NCBI GenBank assembly: GCA_025094145.1
Contig: JALLLS010000057.1
Span: 172,537-236,536, forward strand
Direction: 5' to 3'
DNA: 64,000 nt
Source of the DNA: Spinellus fusiger
Taxonomy: Eukaryota > Mucoromycota > Mucoromycetes > Mucorales > Phycomycetaceae
Shown here: positions 33,401 through 45,645 of the stretch, in pieces
Layout: every line of letters begins with the position of its first letter
Numbering within the stretch: position 1 is the first letter of the stretch
Notes under the pieces: model-generated
Seen by the model: only the letters and a program-made list of their open reading frames with translations
The model's database searches: none
What the model was told of the DNA's origin: nothing
Made by a program: the position numbers and the translations under genes

Positions 33401-34009
33401 AGTGATAAACTTTTTCGGAAGTGGTGGTGAGAAAGAGAGAGAGAGAAATCTCTGTTGGACAGCGGAAGATTTTTTTTACAAACAAATTCGAGTGATGACG
33501 TGGCACTCTGGGATTGGGCAGTTGGATTATATCTGGTTGGAACTTCCGTCCTGTCACTGGAAAGAATATAAAAAGAAAGTCCTATCATTAAAGAGCCATC
33601 CAACCCTCATCCTCAGGCCAGGCCACACCAGCCAATGGGATTGAATCTAATCCGTTTCTCTCTCTTTCTACTCTACTCTACTCTTGCCCTATTTTTATTC
33701 CTAATTCCACTGCTATAGACTGTTTATCACTTGAGGAGTCCAATCATTCTCCTCTCTTTCCTTTCTCCTGCTATTTTCTTACCACTGCAGGTCCAGCAGG
33801 GTTAATAAAATAGAACGGATCTTCCAACGCAACGACATTTGATTGGCCCGCTCTCTAGAAAAGGACTTGTTTCTGTCCGCTGTTCACGCGTCCCTCACTT
33901 TACACTTTCTTTGCTCTACAGAGACAGCCTTCCACCTTTTTTTTTTTTTATAAATATAAATATATATATATAAAGATATAAAGATATATCTTCTTCCACT
34001 GCTTCTCCT
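33401..34009. promoter_or_regulatory. divergent promoter region, RPS29 and OST1
   Basis: 609 bp separate the two start codons. Next to OST1 lies a T-run and a TATA-like tract (tataaatataaatatatata, 33949-33970) followed by a pyrimidine-rich leader. Next to RPS29, in reverse, are CT-rich stretches. The assignment rests on position and composition only. Confidence 0.45.
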
Positions 34010-35894
34010 ATGCAAACACTCTCTCTGCGTGTATGGCTAGGCGTTGTCCTTGTTCTTGCCTATAGCCACTGTCTATGGGCAGCTGCTGTCACCACCCACG
34101 CCCTCTCCACCACTGTCATTCCTATTCCAGCCCACTTTGAGAATATCAAAGTACTTCGCGTCATTGACCTGCGTACACCTATTGTTCACCATGACCTGGG
34201 TTTGCGAGTGAAGAACACAAGTCCACAGTCTGTGAGTGAGTACTACTTTTCACTTACTGAGGAAGAACAAGAACATCTTGCGTCTGTTCATGCGTCCATG
34301 CGTCAGGAACCCAAGATAAGCCTGCAAGTAGAAACTGCTGGTTTTGATACTGTGAAGTAAGTCTCTTCTTGCATGCACCATGTCTGTTCAGCTCACACCT
34401 CCATGTCTATGTAATAGACACTTGCAGCTGTACAAGGTTCTCTTGGCAACTCCTCTTGGTAAAGGAGAAGAGGTCCGTCTTGGCATCAAGCTGTCTTATA
34501 CTAGCATGGTCACTCCTTTTCCTGCCAAGTTGCCTCAAGTGGCTCGACAGCATCTATCCTACAAGAGCAATGTATATGTCCACTCTCCCTACCCAACCCA
34601 AGAGATGAAGACAACTCTACAGTAAGTAAAGTAGTCAGTCAGTCAGTCAGTGGCCTGTCATTACCACTACTACCACTACTATTATTATTACTATTACTAT
34701 TACTATTATTATTATTATTATTATTATTATTGGAAAGACACACACACACACACAGACACTCATGAGCTAGAACAGACTTCCTTCTGCCAACATTGTCTCT
34801 TATACAGGCAATGATGATAAGGTGACAAAAACAGGCAACAAGGTGGTGTATGGACCTTTTGAGGGAGTTCCTTCCGAGGCCTATGAACTGTTGACATGTC
34901 ACTATGAATACCTCAAGCCACTCCTGACAGTGACCCACCTGCACCGTGATTTGCAAGTATCACACTGGGGAAGTAACTTGGCAGTGGAAGAACACTACCA
35001 GCTGCGTCATGATGGTGCAGAGTATGTAATAGCAGCCATAGCAAGTGGTTGCATAGAATGGATAGACTCTTTCTTTTAATACGTTTGCTTGGATTAGATT
35101 GGAGGAGCCCTTTAACCGTGCTCGCTACCAAACCACTGGACAGATTCATGCACAGACCAATGTAGTGCAGCAACTCTCCTTCAGAATCCCAACAGAAGCA
35201 AGTGATATTTACTACAGAGATGATATTGGCAATGTGTCTACTTCTATTATTCAGCACGACGCCACTTCTACTATTCTTACGCTGCGTCCTCGTTATCCAT
35301 TGTTTGGAGGTTGGAAATACACCTGGTATCATGGCTACAATGTGGGATTGGATCAGTTTTTGCGGTCTGTTGGAAGTGGCCGCTATGTGCTGAATGTTCC
35401 TCTGGTGGAGAATGTTTATCTTATGACCATCGAGCAATTAGAAGTCAAGATCATTCTTCCTGAAGGAGCACGGTAAGTAGGAGGGGTAATAGCAGCAGAC
35501 ACACCGTCTTGTTTCTATAAGCTATAACATCTGCTTATACACTATGGAATAGACATGTTCAGGTGGACGCTCCTTTCCATGTGGACTCTATTGAACACGC
35601 AAAACACTTCACCAACTTTGATACTACAGGACACTATAGCCTCACTCTCAGAAAGTTCAATGTGATTCAAGAACACTCTCAGTTCATACAGGTAGGGGTT
35701 TCCCTAGGTGTGTTATGTTTTGGCTGATAAAGAATTAGGTTTCCTATGAGGTGCCTATGCTTAGCTTTTTACAGAAGCCATTGGCTGCTTCATTGTTTAT
35801 CTTTTTACTGTTTGCCCTGAATATGGGTCTTACTAGAATATCTATGACTATTGGAAAGACACCCAAGGTAAGTGAGTTTAGGTTTGGGAGGTGA
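34010..35894 (+). CDS. OST1: ribophorin I / OST1, oligosaccharyltransferase subunit
   Basis: Subunit of the ER oligosaccharyltransferase that N-glycosylates nascent proteins. Exons 34010-34356, 34418-34621, 34776-35021, 35098-35472, 35553-35691 and 35739-35894 total 1467 nt, 488 aa, close to yeast Ost1 (476). The N-terminus is a signal peptide (VWLGVVLVLAYSHCLWAAAV). Lumenal family blocks are YGPFEGVPS, EVSHWG-like QVSHWGSNLAVEEHY, YYRDDIGNVSTS, LRPRYPLFGGWKYTWYHGYN and VKIILPEGA. A single membrane helix lies near the end (PLAASLFIFLLFALNMGL), followed by a short cytosolic tail. The tail may instead splice at GTAAGT (35876) into another small exon, so the last seven residues are uncertain. 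Introns carry (TTA)n and (CA)n microsatellites near 34681-34755. Confidence 0.95.
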
Positions 35895-36368
35895 CTAAAA
35901 AAGAGGGTGATTCTTTAGTCTGTATCTGCTGTGAAGAAGAATGCATAAAGATAGTGATATATATTTTACAAAAATAAAATAAAGTGTAGACCATGGGTGG
36001 ATGTGTATAGATGGGTAGATGTGTATGGATGGGTCTATGTGTATGGATGGGTAGATGTGTATGGATGTGTATGGATGGATGTGTATGGATGGGTGGATGT
36101 GTATGGATGGAAACACCACTCACATCCACATACATCTTCTAGACGTGACTCGGTATTCTCTCCCTCTCTCTCTCTCTCTACTTTTCGAGTCCTGTAAAGA
36201 GCGTACAATAACAGTACACTACTCTTCTTTTTTGTTTGTTCTTCTTGTTATTGATAAAGTAAGAAAACAAAACAAAACAACAAAAAACACTACTTGTCAT
36301 AAGAAATCTGCCCTCTTTTCTACTTTGTACTGACTGACTACACTTTTTCTCCAGTTGTCACAGCAACC
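35895..36368. repeat. intergenic minisatellite (GATGGATGTGTATG-type) and eIF2-gamma leader
   Basis: From about 35994 to 36112 the unit ATGGGTGGATGTGTATGG and shorter variants repeat in tandem. Frames over it (YGWVDVYGWV and the antisense IHPSIHI) are artefacts. A CT dinucleotide run lies at 36160-36180. The rest is the promoter and leader of eIF2-gamma, with an AAAACAAAACAAAACAA stretch near 36266-36285. Confidence 0.8.
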
Positions 36369-38052
36369 ATGGCGACCACTGTCACTGATGTCTCCAAGCT
36401 CAACCCCTTGTCTCCTGAGGTCATTTCCAAGCAGGCCACTATTAATATTGGTAAGTAACGTTAGTATTTAGAGTGGTGTCTGTTAGTGGTTTACTGGTGT
36501 TGACATGCTATTTCTGTCCTAGGTACTATTGGTCACGTAGCTCACGGTAAATCCACCGTTGTTAAGGCCATTTCTGGTGTTCAGGTACGCTTTTTGTTTT
36601 TCTTCTTTCTTGTTCTTTCTTGTTCTTTGGTGTGGCGATGGAGTATTGACTTGCTTGCTTAGACTGTCCGTTTTAAAAATGAAATGGAGAGAAACATTAC
36701 AATTAAGTTGGGATATGCCAATGCAAAGATCTACAAATGTGAACATGACGCCTGTCCTCGTCCTGGATGCTACAAGTCCTATGGCTCCTCCAAGGAAGAC
36801 CATCCCCTGTGTGAGAGAGTAGGCTGTGGTGGTAAAATGAACTTGGTCAGACATGTGTCCTTTGTCGATTGTCCAGGCCACGACATTCTCATGACAACCA
36901 TGTTATCAGGCGCTGCTGTGATGGACGCTGCTCTTTTGTTGGTTGCAGGCAATGAATCCTGTCCACAGCCCCAAACATCAGAACATTTGGCTGCTATTGA
37001 GATCATGAAGTTGAAGCATGTTATTATTCTCCAGAACAAAGTGGATCTTGTCAAGGAAAAGGCAGCACAAGAACAGCACGAAGATATTCTGTCTTTCGTC
37101 AAGGGTAGGGTGTCGACTGTTGTGTAGAAGAGATAAAGGAAAAGAAAGGAACATGGACTCACTCTCTTACATGTCTATTTCTGTTCAATCTCTCTATTCA
37201 ATAGGTACCGTTGCTGATGGAGCTCCTATTATTCCTATTTCTGCCCAGCTCAAGTACAACATCGATGCTATCAATGAATACATTACAAAGAAGATCCCTG
37301 TACCTGTGCGTGATTTCTCAGCTATACCTCGTCTGATTGTCATTCGTTCTTTCGATATCAACAAACCCGGTGCAGATGTCAACCAACTCCAAGGTGGTGT
37401 TGCTGGTGGTTCTATTCTCAAGGGTGTTCTGAAGATGGGAGATGAAATTGAAGTGCGTCCTGGTGTGATTATTAAGGATCAAGAGGGTAAGATCAGAGCA
37501 AGACCTATTCTGTCAAAGATCTTGACATTGGCTGCTGAATCCAATAAGCTTGAGTTTGCTGTTCCTGGTGGTTTAATCGGTAAGTAGAACAGACACCTTT
37601 TTGTTAATATTATCCATGGACAAAGACACTGATGGGATGTGGGGGATACATTAGGTGTTGGCACTCAAATGGATCCTACCTTGTGCCGTGGTGATCGTCT
37701 TGTTGGACAGGTGCTTGGTTATCCTGGCACCCTTCCTTCTATTTACACTGAATTGGAAATATCATACTTCTTGTTGCGTCGTTTGTTGGGTGTCAAGACA
37801 GACGATAAGAAGCAGGCCAAGGTGGCTAAACTCACCAAGGGAGAATTGTTATTGGTCAACATTGGTTCCGTCTCTACAGGAGGTCGTGTAGTGGGTGTCA
37901 AGGCTGATCTTGCAAAGATTGTTTTGACAGGTCCTACATGTACTGAAGTAGGCGATAAGGTGGCCATCTCCAGAAAGATCGAGAGACATTGGCGTCTTAT
38001 TGGATGGGGCAAGATCAAGAGAGGCACTGTTTTGGAAGCAGAAGCAAACTAA
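36369..38052 (+). CDS. GCD11: translation initiation factor eIF2 gamma subunit
   Basis: GTPase subunit of eIF2 that carries initiator Met-tRNA to the 40S subunit. Exons 36369-36450, 36523-36584, 36663-37104, 37205-37579 and 37655-38052 total 1359 nt, 452 aa. The G domain has G1 GHVAHGKST, switch [17 protein letters not shown], a zinc-ribbon insert with [11 protein letters not shown] and CERVGCGG, G3 DCPGH, and G4 as NKVD. Domain II has [11 protein letters not shown] and [18 protein letters not shown], and domain III ends [14 protein letters not shown]. The start is the first ATG in a good context (aaccATGG). It converges with the Mga2/Spt23 gene, 315 bp away. All nucleotide-binding motifs are intact. 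Confidence 0.98.
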
Positions 38053-38367
38053 ACACAGCGTTCTTATCCTTACACTTGTATTTAGAAAGAAAGAAGAAAA
38101 AGAAAAAGCACACACTTATGTATCGATAGACATGGATATGTATGTATGTATATAAAAGAGAAGAGCATTATTATTTGTTATCATTATCAGTTGCTGTTTT
38201 AGTATCTTTCATAGTATTTCTGTGCCATTGACTCTTAATAAACTACAGTGGACCAAAGAAAGAAGAATTAGGATAAAAGAGTAGAATTAGGATAAAAGAG
38301 TAGAATTAAGATAGAGTAAAGTTAAGATAGAGTAAAGTTAAGATAAAAGAATTAAGAGAAGACTACA
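38053..38367. repeat. 3' intergenic region with short tandem repeats
   Basis: Between convergent genes. Tandem units of AGAATTAGGATAAAAGAGT and ATAGAGTAAAGTTAAG lie at 38262-38355. GTATGTAT repeats occur near 38137-38150. AATAAA near 38237 may be a polyadenylation signal for eIF2-gamma. Confidence 0.7.
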
Positions 38368-41300
38368 TCAAGTCAGACTGAGAAGAAAACTATACACTTG
38401 ACCCACGGATTCCTTCCATCGCTTAATACATGATGGATAGATGGAAAGGTCATCCAATAAAGACTCAATATTGGAGTGTTTTGATGTAGGACGACGGCTG
38501 TGATGAGGAACAGAGCGTGTGGTTCTAGTACTTGCACAAAGAGAATCAGGACGAGAAGAATCAACACAAAGACGGCCAGCACAGACGGTTCTCTTCAACA
38601 GAGATGCTACATGTTGATGTCCAGCCTCCATAGCAAGCCCTTCAGCTGTCTTGCCCATTCTATTTCTGATCGTTGGATCTGTAGTATCCTTCAATATCCT
38701 CACAATGTCTTCTTTGCCAGTCCAGCTCGCAAAATGTAAAGCAGTAAAGCCATTCCGATCCACTTGATTTACATCCACACCCAGATAAACAAGCAGTTTT
38801 ACCAGTCGATGGTATCCACACAGTGTAGCCAGATGCAGTAGAGTGTGCTGATATCTATTCGTCAGTGAGACTTCCTTGGTAAGACTGTGCACTTGATGCA
38901 TACTCAAAAGTGCATTCATCACCATTTCTTCTAGATCAGACAAGTACAGCTGTTTTGCACAATCATATACATCAGATAGACTGTGTGGAGAGGGCTGGAA
39001 GAATCCACTCGGGGCGTCTTTTCTATCTTGAGGAGGATCTCCCTGTACAATACGCATAGCAATGTGTCGTGCATCTTCTACTTTCCCCATGGTCTTGAGG
39101 CCTACCACTTGGAGGGCTAATTCCATAAGGGCACGATCACTCTCATCAAAGTAGGTAAAGAGAACAACGTCCTGGCCTTCCGACATCAGAGGGTGTTCTC
39201 TAAACGACACTACCACAGGACCGGCTGTGGGTGCAGGTGGAAGGATGCAGAGAAGAGTGTTTGAACTCCAGCAGTGGGTAGGGACAGCAGGGTTTTCTCC
39301 AAACAGACAAGTGAGACCCTCATAAAAGTTGGATCCAAGGACAGTGACTTCTGCTCCACCATAGATAGGGCCTTCTGAGGGAATAAGGCGGTGGAGGCGT
39401 GGTATGACATTGGGTTTTGATTCTTCTACAGCATGGCGTTGTTGCATTTTTGCATAGATATTGCTTGCTTGCCATTGTTGCTGCATGTTATAGGTGCCTG
39501 TCATGCGTCTTCTGAGAGGAGATTGGATGTTTTGGAAATGAGAGAGTATTTGTTGCTGGTGTTGTTCTGCTGGAAGAAGAGGATGTGTTTGAGGATCCAT
39601 TTGAGAAGGTAAAGAAGAAGGAAGAGATTGAAGGTGAGGATGTTGTGGGTGCTGTGGGTGATAGTGCTGCTGCTGCTGCTGCTGCTGCTGTTGTACTTGT
39701 TGCATGGGATACTGACCCATAAAATCATATACATCATGCTCTGATGGCAATGTTTCGTAAAAGGTAGAGGATCGTATCGATAGATCAGTAGCCATTCTTA
39801 CTGTAGAATGATCCTCCTCATGACGGGATGGTTCTCTATCAAAAGGTGTTGCTTCTGGACTAGGCAGGATTTCCTCCAACTGAGAACTAGGCGTGGTGGG
39901 TGTTGCGGGTGTGGAGGCTATTGGACTAGACACACCCGAATCTGTCTCTACTTCCTGATGTGCATAAGCCATAATACTTGCTTTTCGTTTAGGATCCAGG
40001 GCTTCTTCCAAGAGAGGAGGCTCTATTTCAGCCCTCATACGCTTTCTTAATGCTGTCTGGATCTTTGAGCTCTTATGATCATCGGTAATCATAATAGGAG
40101 GAGACCGACCCGTGGCAATAACATGGTGATGACGGTCTTTGATAGTAAAGACAATCCTAGACAGTGAGTTGTTGTTGACTTTTTTTGTATGCCTTACCTA
40201 AACCCAACCTTCTCATTATGATGTCGACAATAACAAGTGACTCGTGTGGGCAATGTCGCCTCTCCACTCATAAAGTCTACTGTCTCTCCACAGTTGAAAA
40301 GAAGAATCTTGCGTCTCTCCTGATTCATCACCTCCTCATCCTTCAAATCAGGCAGATCGTTGGCAAATAAGGCAGCCAATTTAGCAGCACTGCTTTCCTT
40401 GTTAGCTGCTCTTGCTGCCTTGTTATCTCTCTTGCGTTTGAGTCGTTTTCTCTTATGCATAATGAGTCTTTCTATAGAAGCATACACAACCTACCTCACG
40501 ATGGACACAGCTAGCACACATAATAATCTCTTTATCAGCATGACTATCACAGACGACTGCAGCCTCCAAAAATAGAGCATCTGCCTCTACCATCCCCTTG
40601 TCTCTAGCCCCCAGTGGATCTTCCGTCGGTTTGGGTAATTTACGCTTTAGCTTTTCCTTGGCTACCAAATGCTCGGGTAGATAGAGGGTAGGCCAATGGC
40701 TTGATCTGTCGCCTGAGGGATTGACAAGCTGAAGACAGAGTTTGATTTGTGTCTCTACTCGACTCTTTGCACCTGTAAGAGGAAGACCCAGCACACGGAT
40801 TTGCCATGGTGGATCTGCCTTTGCTCTTTAAAGAGAAAACATTAAAAAGGGCTTATGTGTATGTATGTGTGTGTGTGTAGGAGGCTCCCCTTACTTACAT
40901 AATAGACCGTTCTATGGATCTGTTCATGGATCGTTCTGCTGATGTGTCAATGGATTTCTCTGTTGATTTCTCTGTTGATCTTTCTGTTGATATGTCTATG
41001 GACTTATCAATGACAAATTTATTGGAAACACCGTACAAACTGGGCTCATCTTCCTTGGGACCTAGAGGCCTATCCTTTTCTCCTTAGCCCATTCCAATTC
41101 ATTACTGCTTATTTCTTCCCATTCCTTACCCCTGAAGTGCAGTTTGAGCAAGAAAATCTTCGAAATTTAAACAGTTTCTAGCCAACAGAGGAATGGCATG
41201 GAGCAGAGGATTAACAAACACCTACAAATAAAGAAAAAGAAAAAGACATCGGTTACTATGGGGAGTGGCCCTTGTCACTGAATAAGAAGGTTACGTTGAG

Positions 41301-41880
41301 CAATGAAGAGTGGCCCGAGCCAGTGTCTTTTTTCTTGATGATCTTTTCCTTGGGTTCCTGTTCTTCTAGCTGTTGCTCTTCTTCTTTTGGTGGGTGGAGA
41401 GAGGGAAGATCGGAAGCAACAGAGTGCAGTGGAGCAGAAAACTCAATAAACTGGGGGTCGTTGAGTGGATGAAGTGTCAGGTCGTATGGGTCCAGCTCAT
41501 GCTTGACTTTGGCTGGGAGAGGTGCTATCAAGTGAGAAGGGTCGATACCTAACATACACCCAACTGTCACTTCTCAATGCCTTTCTTGTTATGACTGTTT
41601 GGTTCTTACCCATACTCTCCTGGTGAGTGGTGAGTTTAGTGTACTGAATATGGTGGGCGTTATATTCTGCCACCTGACTCAAGAACATGTCCATAGCCTC
41701 ATCACTGCACTCATTAGTTGTTGCTTCCATAGTGCCCGATGTATGTGACGAAGGGTAGTGTAGAGGGTGCTGTCTCTGGTGCAGGGAGGGGTGGTGAAGT
41801 GTTGGGTCTGAATTCTCCAACAGTGACAGTGTTTCTGTAAGTGTCGGTGTGTTTTCTGTAGACTCAACAGGCAGTGACAT
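38368..41880 (-). CDS. Mga2/Spt23-like transcription factor (IPT/TIG plus ankyrin), seven exons
   Basis: Fungal regulator related to yeast Mga2/Spt23, which control fatty-acid desaturase (OLE1) and hypoxic genes from the ER. Exons: 41610-41880, 41295-41548, 41130-41221, 40899-41061, 40495-40825, 40198-40471 and 38368-40156. They sum to 3174 nt, 1057 aa, in frame. The N-terminus is disordered. The conserved block starts at GLPLTGAKSRVETQIKLCLQ, then ADALFLEAAVVCDSHADK, KILLFNCGETVDFMSG, PTRVTCYCRHHNEKVGF and RSPPIMITDDHKSSKIQ. A poly-Gln tract follows ([12 protein letters not shown]), then the IPT/TIG domain (GPIYGGAEVTVLGSNFY) and at least two ankyrin repeats (TLLHLATLCGYHRLVKLLVY, GFTALHFASWTGKEDIVRIL). 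The C-terminal transmembrane helix of yeast Mga2/Spt23 is not seen. The start ATG is the first in frame; an upstream exon is possible. Confidence 0.9.
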
Positions 41881-42775
41881 TGACACTGACTTTTAAGAGA
41901 AGAGAAGAAAAGAAAAGAAAAAAAAAGTCACTTTTTTCTTTCTTTCTTTTTTGAATAAAGAAGCAGTTGTCTTTTCGAGTGAAACAAAAAGAAAAAGGAG
42001 AAAATAAAGAGGAAGAGAAAAGAAGAGAAAAGAAGAGAGGAAAGAGAAAAGAAATAACCGTAGCCAAGACAACCAGCTCATCTCTGAGATGGAAATCACA
42101 AGAGCACCTGAACTTCAACTGGACATGGACGGACACCAACGGACTTCAAATAGAGTGCTAACACACCAGGAGATTTATCTGGCCTTTAATAGATAACACT
42201 ACCTTCCTGTTACGTATTAAGTATTATTCTCTTTTATGGAATTATATTTGAGATCAAAGGGTTGCGGATATTCAATTATTATTTCTTTTTGTAGAATATA
42301 TCACTATCAAATTGCATTATCAATAAAATAGAGTAGTTATGAATAATGATACTATAGCTAATACTATATTATTATAAATAATGTTCTAGGTATATCCATT
42401 ATAGCAATAGAATCTATACCCTAGACAGTATTGATAGTATAGAAGACCAGCTAAGACTGGATTGAAAGGAGTCTTTATTTATTAACAATGCAATGAGTGT
42501 CTTGTGGAATACAATGAGCTCAAGAATAGTCCTTGGTAGTGTCTATCAATTCTTTCTATTGTTTTTATTTGTTAATAATAGCACATTACCTTGCTCATGA
42601 ATACCAGTTACAATGAGTTAGCTGTTAAAGCGATTATGAAGATTGATTCAATAAATAGCTATACTGTTCTTAACACAATTCAATTGGGTTCTATTTTCTG
42701 GGTAATGATGACTAGAGTTAACTTTATGGGTTCTATAATAAACATTTTAATCATTATTGTCATAAAGACATGTAT
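41881..42775. other. upstream region of the Mga2/Spt23 gene; no other gene seen
   Basis: Polypurine/polypyrimidine tracts (AAGAGAAAAGAAGAG type) at 41895-42055 precede the gene. Beyond that the DNA is AT-rich. A stretch at about 42600-42680 (tacaatgagttagctgttaaagc to aatagctatactgtt) resembles 45265-45320 in direct orientation, so a repeat also flanks the inverted repeats described next. Confidence 0.45.
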
Positions 42776-43019
42776 CATAATTGACAGTACAAACCTTTTT
42801 TGGAAATGATGACTCCTACTACTAAACTGAGGAGATGCTATCGAATACTAAGGGACAATAATTCATAGTATTCAATAGCACACACCTAAAGATAGATACT
42901 AGTAGTAAATAAGACATTTTATTATGAAATAAGACATTTTATTATGAAATAACAAACAGTAGAGCTTAACTACAAGTGAAATGACAAGACTTCCTTTGGA
43001 CTAAAAGAGCTATTGATGG
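42776..43019. repeat. left arm of a near-perfect ~244-bp inverted repeat
   Basis: From ATCATAATTGACAGTACAAA to AGAGCTATTGATGGCT. Its reverse complement is 44916-45160, with no mismatch that I could find by eye. Each arm contains a 21-bp tandem duplication (ATAAGACATTTTATTATGAA, twice at 42910-42952). Confidence 0.9.
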
Positions 43020-43699
43020 CTAAAGTTGACTTTTTTTTATTTTTTTTATTTGTTAAACAAGTTTAAATATAATACAATTATAAATTTTGAAACTCTTCCA
43101 GGTATCTCAACTTTTTTTTGTAATCTTGAGATATCCTCTGATAGTTTTTCCATCTCATCTGCTTTTCTTTTTATAACTTTTATAATTTTGAGTTTTATAC
43201 TCTCAATATCAACGTCCAATTCATTATCAAATGCATTTGTTGTGGCATTAGCAATAGTATCGCTACTAGTTGGGATTGATTCAGTTGGACTACAATGACA
43301 ATGGCATAGCACTTTTGTAGAACCGATTATTCTTGGTTGTATTTGAGATTTAGTCTAAATAGCAAGGTTATGATTTATACTTCATTATGATTTTATGTTG
43401 ATATAACACACTTACATAGATGACAGGCTGATTGTCAATCAAGCTGGGATTTACCACTACATCTTCGATTCGTATGCATATAACTTTTTTCTGTATGCAA
43501 TAGATATGATAAAATGTAGCAGCATCAGTTTCAGTTTCAAAATGTACTAAAGCAAAGCTACTTCAAGTTAGATATAAGGCACTTTATGTTAAATATCTTT
43601 TTGTTTTTTTTACCTATCAGCTTCTTGTTTAATTACATGTAGAGGTTTTTTTTCTTCTTCTAATTATTTGTGTGAGTTATGCATATTGAAGCAAAACAG

Positions 43700-44460
43700 G
43701 GTGCTAGGAAAAGGCTGGTTGTGGGGGTCGGACAATTGGGCTCAACTCAATCTCTAGGGACTTTTGTATATTTTTCACCGAGGAAAGAACTGCCTGGGTG
43801 CTAAATGTGTGGTCATCAAACACTGACTGCCAGTGGTGAATCCATAGACTCAATAGGTAGGTGCTGATAATGGAGGCTGAAGGAGTAGAAGAAAGATGGG
43901 TGGGGAACTGTAGTGCAAATAGTGTTTCTTGCACGGCTACAACTGAAAAGGGACTGTCAAAGTGGGCAGACCAGCAGCGGGACCCAATAGCCATCTTTGC
44001 AGGACACAGGCAAAGAAAGTGTTCAATGGTTTCTACTTCCCTGTTACAGATCAGGCAGGTAGGAGGTGGGAAGGATAAAGGAATGGTGCGGTGTAGAAGA
44101 GTGCGGCAAGAGAGTTTTTTGTGGAGCAGGCGATACCAAACAGTTTTGGCCTTGTGTGGCACTGAGAGAGACCAGAAAGAACGCCATTTCTTGGTGCTGA
44201 GGGGTGGATCGAACAGAAGAGGAGGGTTTCCACTCTTGTTGCATAGGGAGCAGAAGGACTTGGAAGTTATTTCATTCCATTGGTAAAGAGCGACTACACT
44301 GGAAAGAAGAGGACTTGGGTCTACCGTATCGCTTGTGTGTAGAGGTTTTAAAGAGCACTCAACCAAGTATCTATCCAACACCTTGCTGCTGATATCTCTC
44401 GATGAATTTCCAGCTAACTGGACATGGCAACGTCTGTTTGTACCTGTGGAGCACATTATG
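43700..44460 (-). pseudogene. LINE ORF2 C-terminal (zf-RVT type) fragment, 250-aa open frame
   Basis: An open frame of 250 aa (43704-44456) that resembles the C-terminal zinc-binding part of LINE-type reverse transcriptases (zf-RVT). It reads WRSFWSLSVPHKAKTVWYRL, then CRTLLHRTIPLSFPPPTCLI, with CLICNREVETIEHFLCLCP (C-x2-C-x7-H-x4-C-type). There is no reverse transcriptase domain. It is unrelated in sequence to the LINE at 61-64 kb. It sits between the arms of the large inverted repeat. The frame is intact over 250 codons, so decay is recent or there is selection; otherwise it looks like a 5'-truncated insertion. Confidence 0.7.
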
Positions 44461-44866
44461 TAAGTAGACTATTTGTTAAAAGCTAAGCATGTAATTTCTT
44501 TTTATATTATTTTTTGAGAAAGGAAAAGATGGTTAAACAGGTTATTCTAATATTCTAATATTTAAAGGTTTGTTGTGAATAGGTCATTTATTATGATTTT
44601 TTTTTTTTATCTTTTCTTGTCTTGTGACTTTTTGCCCATTTGTATAAATATTTGTCTATTTTACACTTTAATAAAAGTTGTTCAAAACTATCTCTTTTAC
44701 TTTTATTAAGACTTTTGTCTATTTCTCCTTATCTACTCATATGTTGAATCTTAATGTACTTATTGTCCGTTTGGGCTTTTGGCTTATTCTTTTATTGCTT
44801 TGTTTGTGTGGTATATTATAGGTTATTTTAGAGGAAGTGACGTCAAAGATGCTTACGTTATACAGC

Positions 44867-44915
44867 TACACCCAATTGAATTTAATAATTTTGAAAATAA
44901 ATTTCAGGATAGCCA
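44867..44915. repeat. Tc1-type terminal repeat fragment
   Basis: tacagctacacccaattgaa and the following bases match the terminal repeat of the Tc1 copy B (inverted end at 11040-11114). No transposase is attached here. Confidence 0.6.
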
Positions 44916-45160
44916 TCAATAGCTCTTTTAGTCCAAAGGAAGTCTTGTCATTTCACTTGTAGTTAAGCTCTACTGTTTGTTATTTCATAATAAAATGTCT
45001 TATTTCATAATAAAATGTCTTATTTACTACTAGTATCTATCTTTAGGTGTGTGCTATTGAATACTATGAATTATTGTCCCTTAGTATTCGATAGCATCTC
45101 CTCAGTTTAGTAGTAGGAGTCATCATTTCCAAAAAAGGTTTGTACTGTCAATTATGATTA
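44916..45160. repeat. right arm of the ~244-bp inverted repeat
   Basis: Reverse complement of 42776-43019. The two outer ends are ATCATAATTGAC (left) and GTCAATTATGAT (right). No clear target duplication flanks them. Confidence 0.9.
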
Positions 45161-45645
45161 AAATTCTAAAGTCAAACAATTCACACTCTATTTGCCTTAG
45201 ACCTAAAAGACAGTATTAGAAACAATATCTTGTTCTCACTAAGGACCACTATTGAGTGCATTTACAATGAAATAGTTGAGTTGATTATGAATATTGAGTC
45301 AATGAATGGCTATACTGTTTTATAATAAACATTTATTCAAGCAGTGTTATACTATAAATACTGTGGGCTTAAGGATAACACACTATGTTAAACAATAAAT
45401 TCAGCGACTGAGTTGTAATATCAGCTTCATTTCTTCCTTTTATAGCCACTCTTGTAGTGTTTAACTGCAGTCAATAGTCATTTCTATAATAGGTAATAAG
45501 AGTTTTAAATAGAATATTAAGACGGCGAAATTAAACACTTCAAACACATTATCCAATCATAAATATATTTTAATTATATTCTCCGCATATAAATGTATAT
45601 ATTTTTATATCCCAGCCAACTTTAAGTGTAAAGACAACCCCAATG
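45161..45645. other. no gene seen; 3' region of CTC1
   Basis: AT-rich. Contains the partner of the direct repeat at 42600-42680 (about 45265-45320). No coding region was recognised. Confidence 0.45.

Noticed and set aside
35994..36112. Tandem unit around 18 bp, considered as a CRISPR-like array
   Set aside because: Units follow each other without spacers and vary in length; it is a minisatellite in a fungal genome.
36519..37162. Minus-strand frames of 120-127 aa
   Set aside because: They are antisense to eIF2-gamma exons with intact splicing and motifs.
43026..43312. Overlapping frames on both strands next to the inverted repeat (a plus-strand Ser/Ile/Leu frame and a minus-strand coiled-coil-like frame)
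   Set aside because: The minus frame (ADEMEKLSEDISRLQKKVE) is protein-like but closed by stops within 90 codons, with no partner exon; kept out as unsupported.
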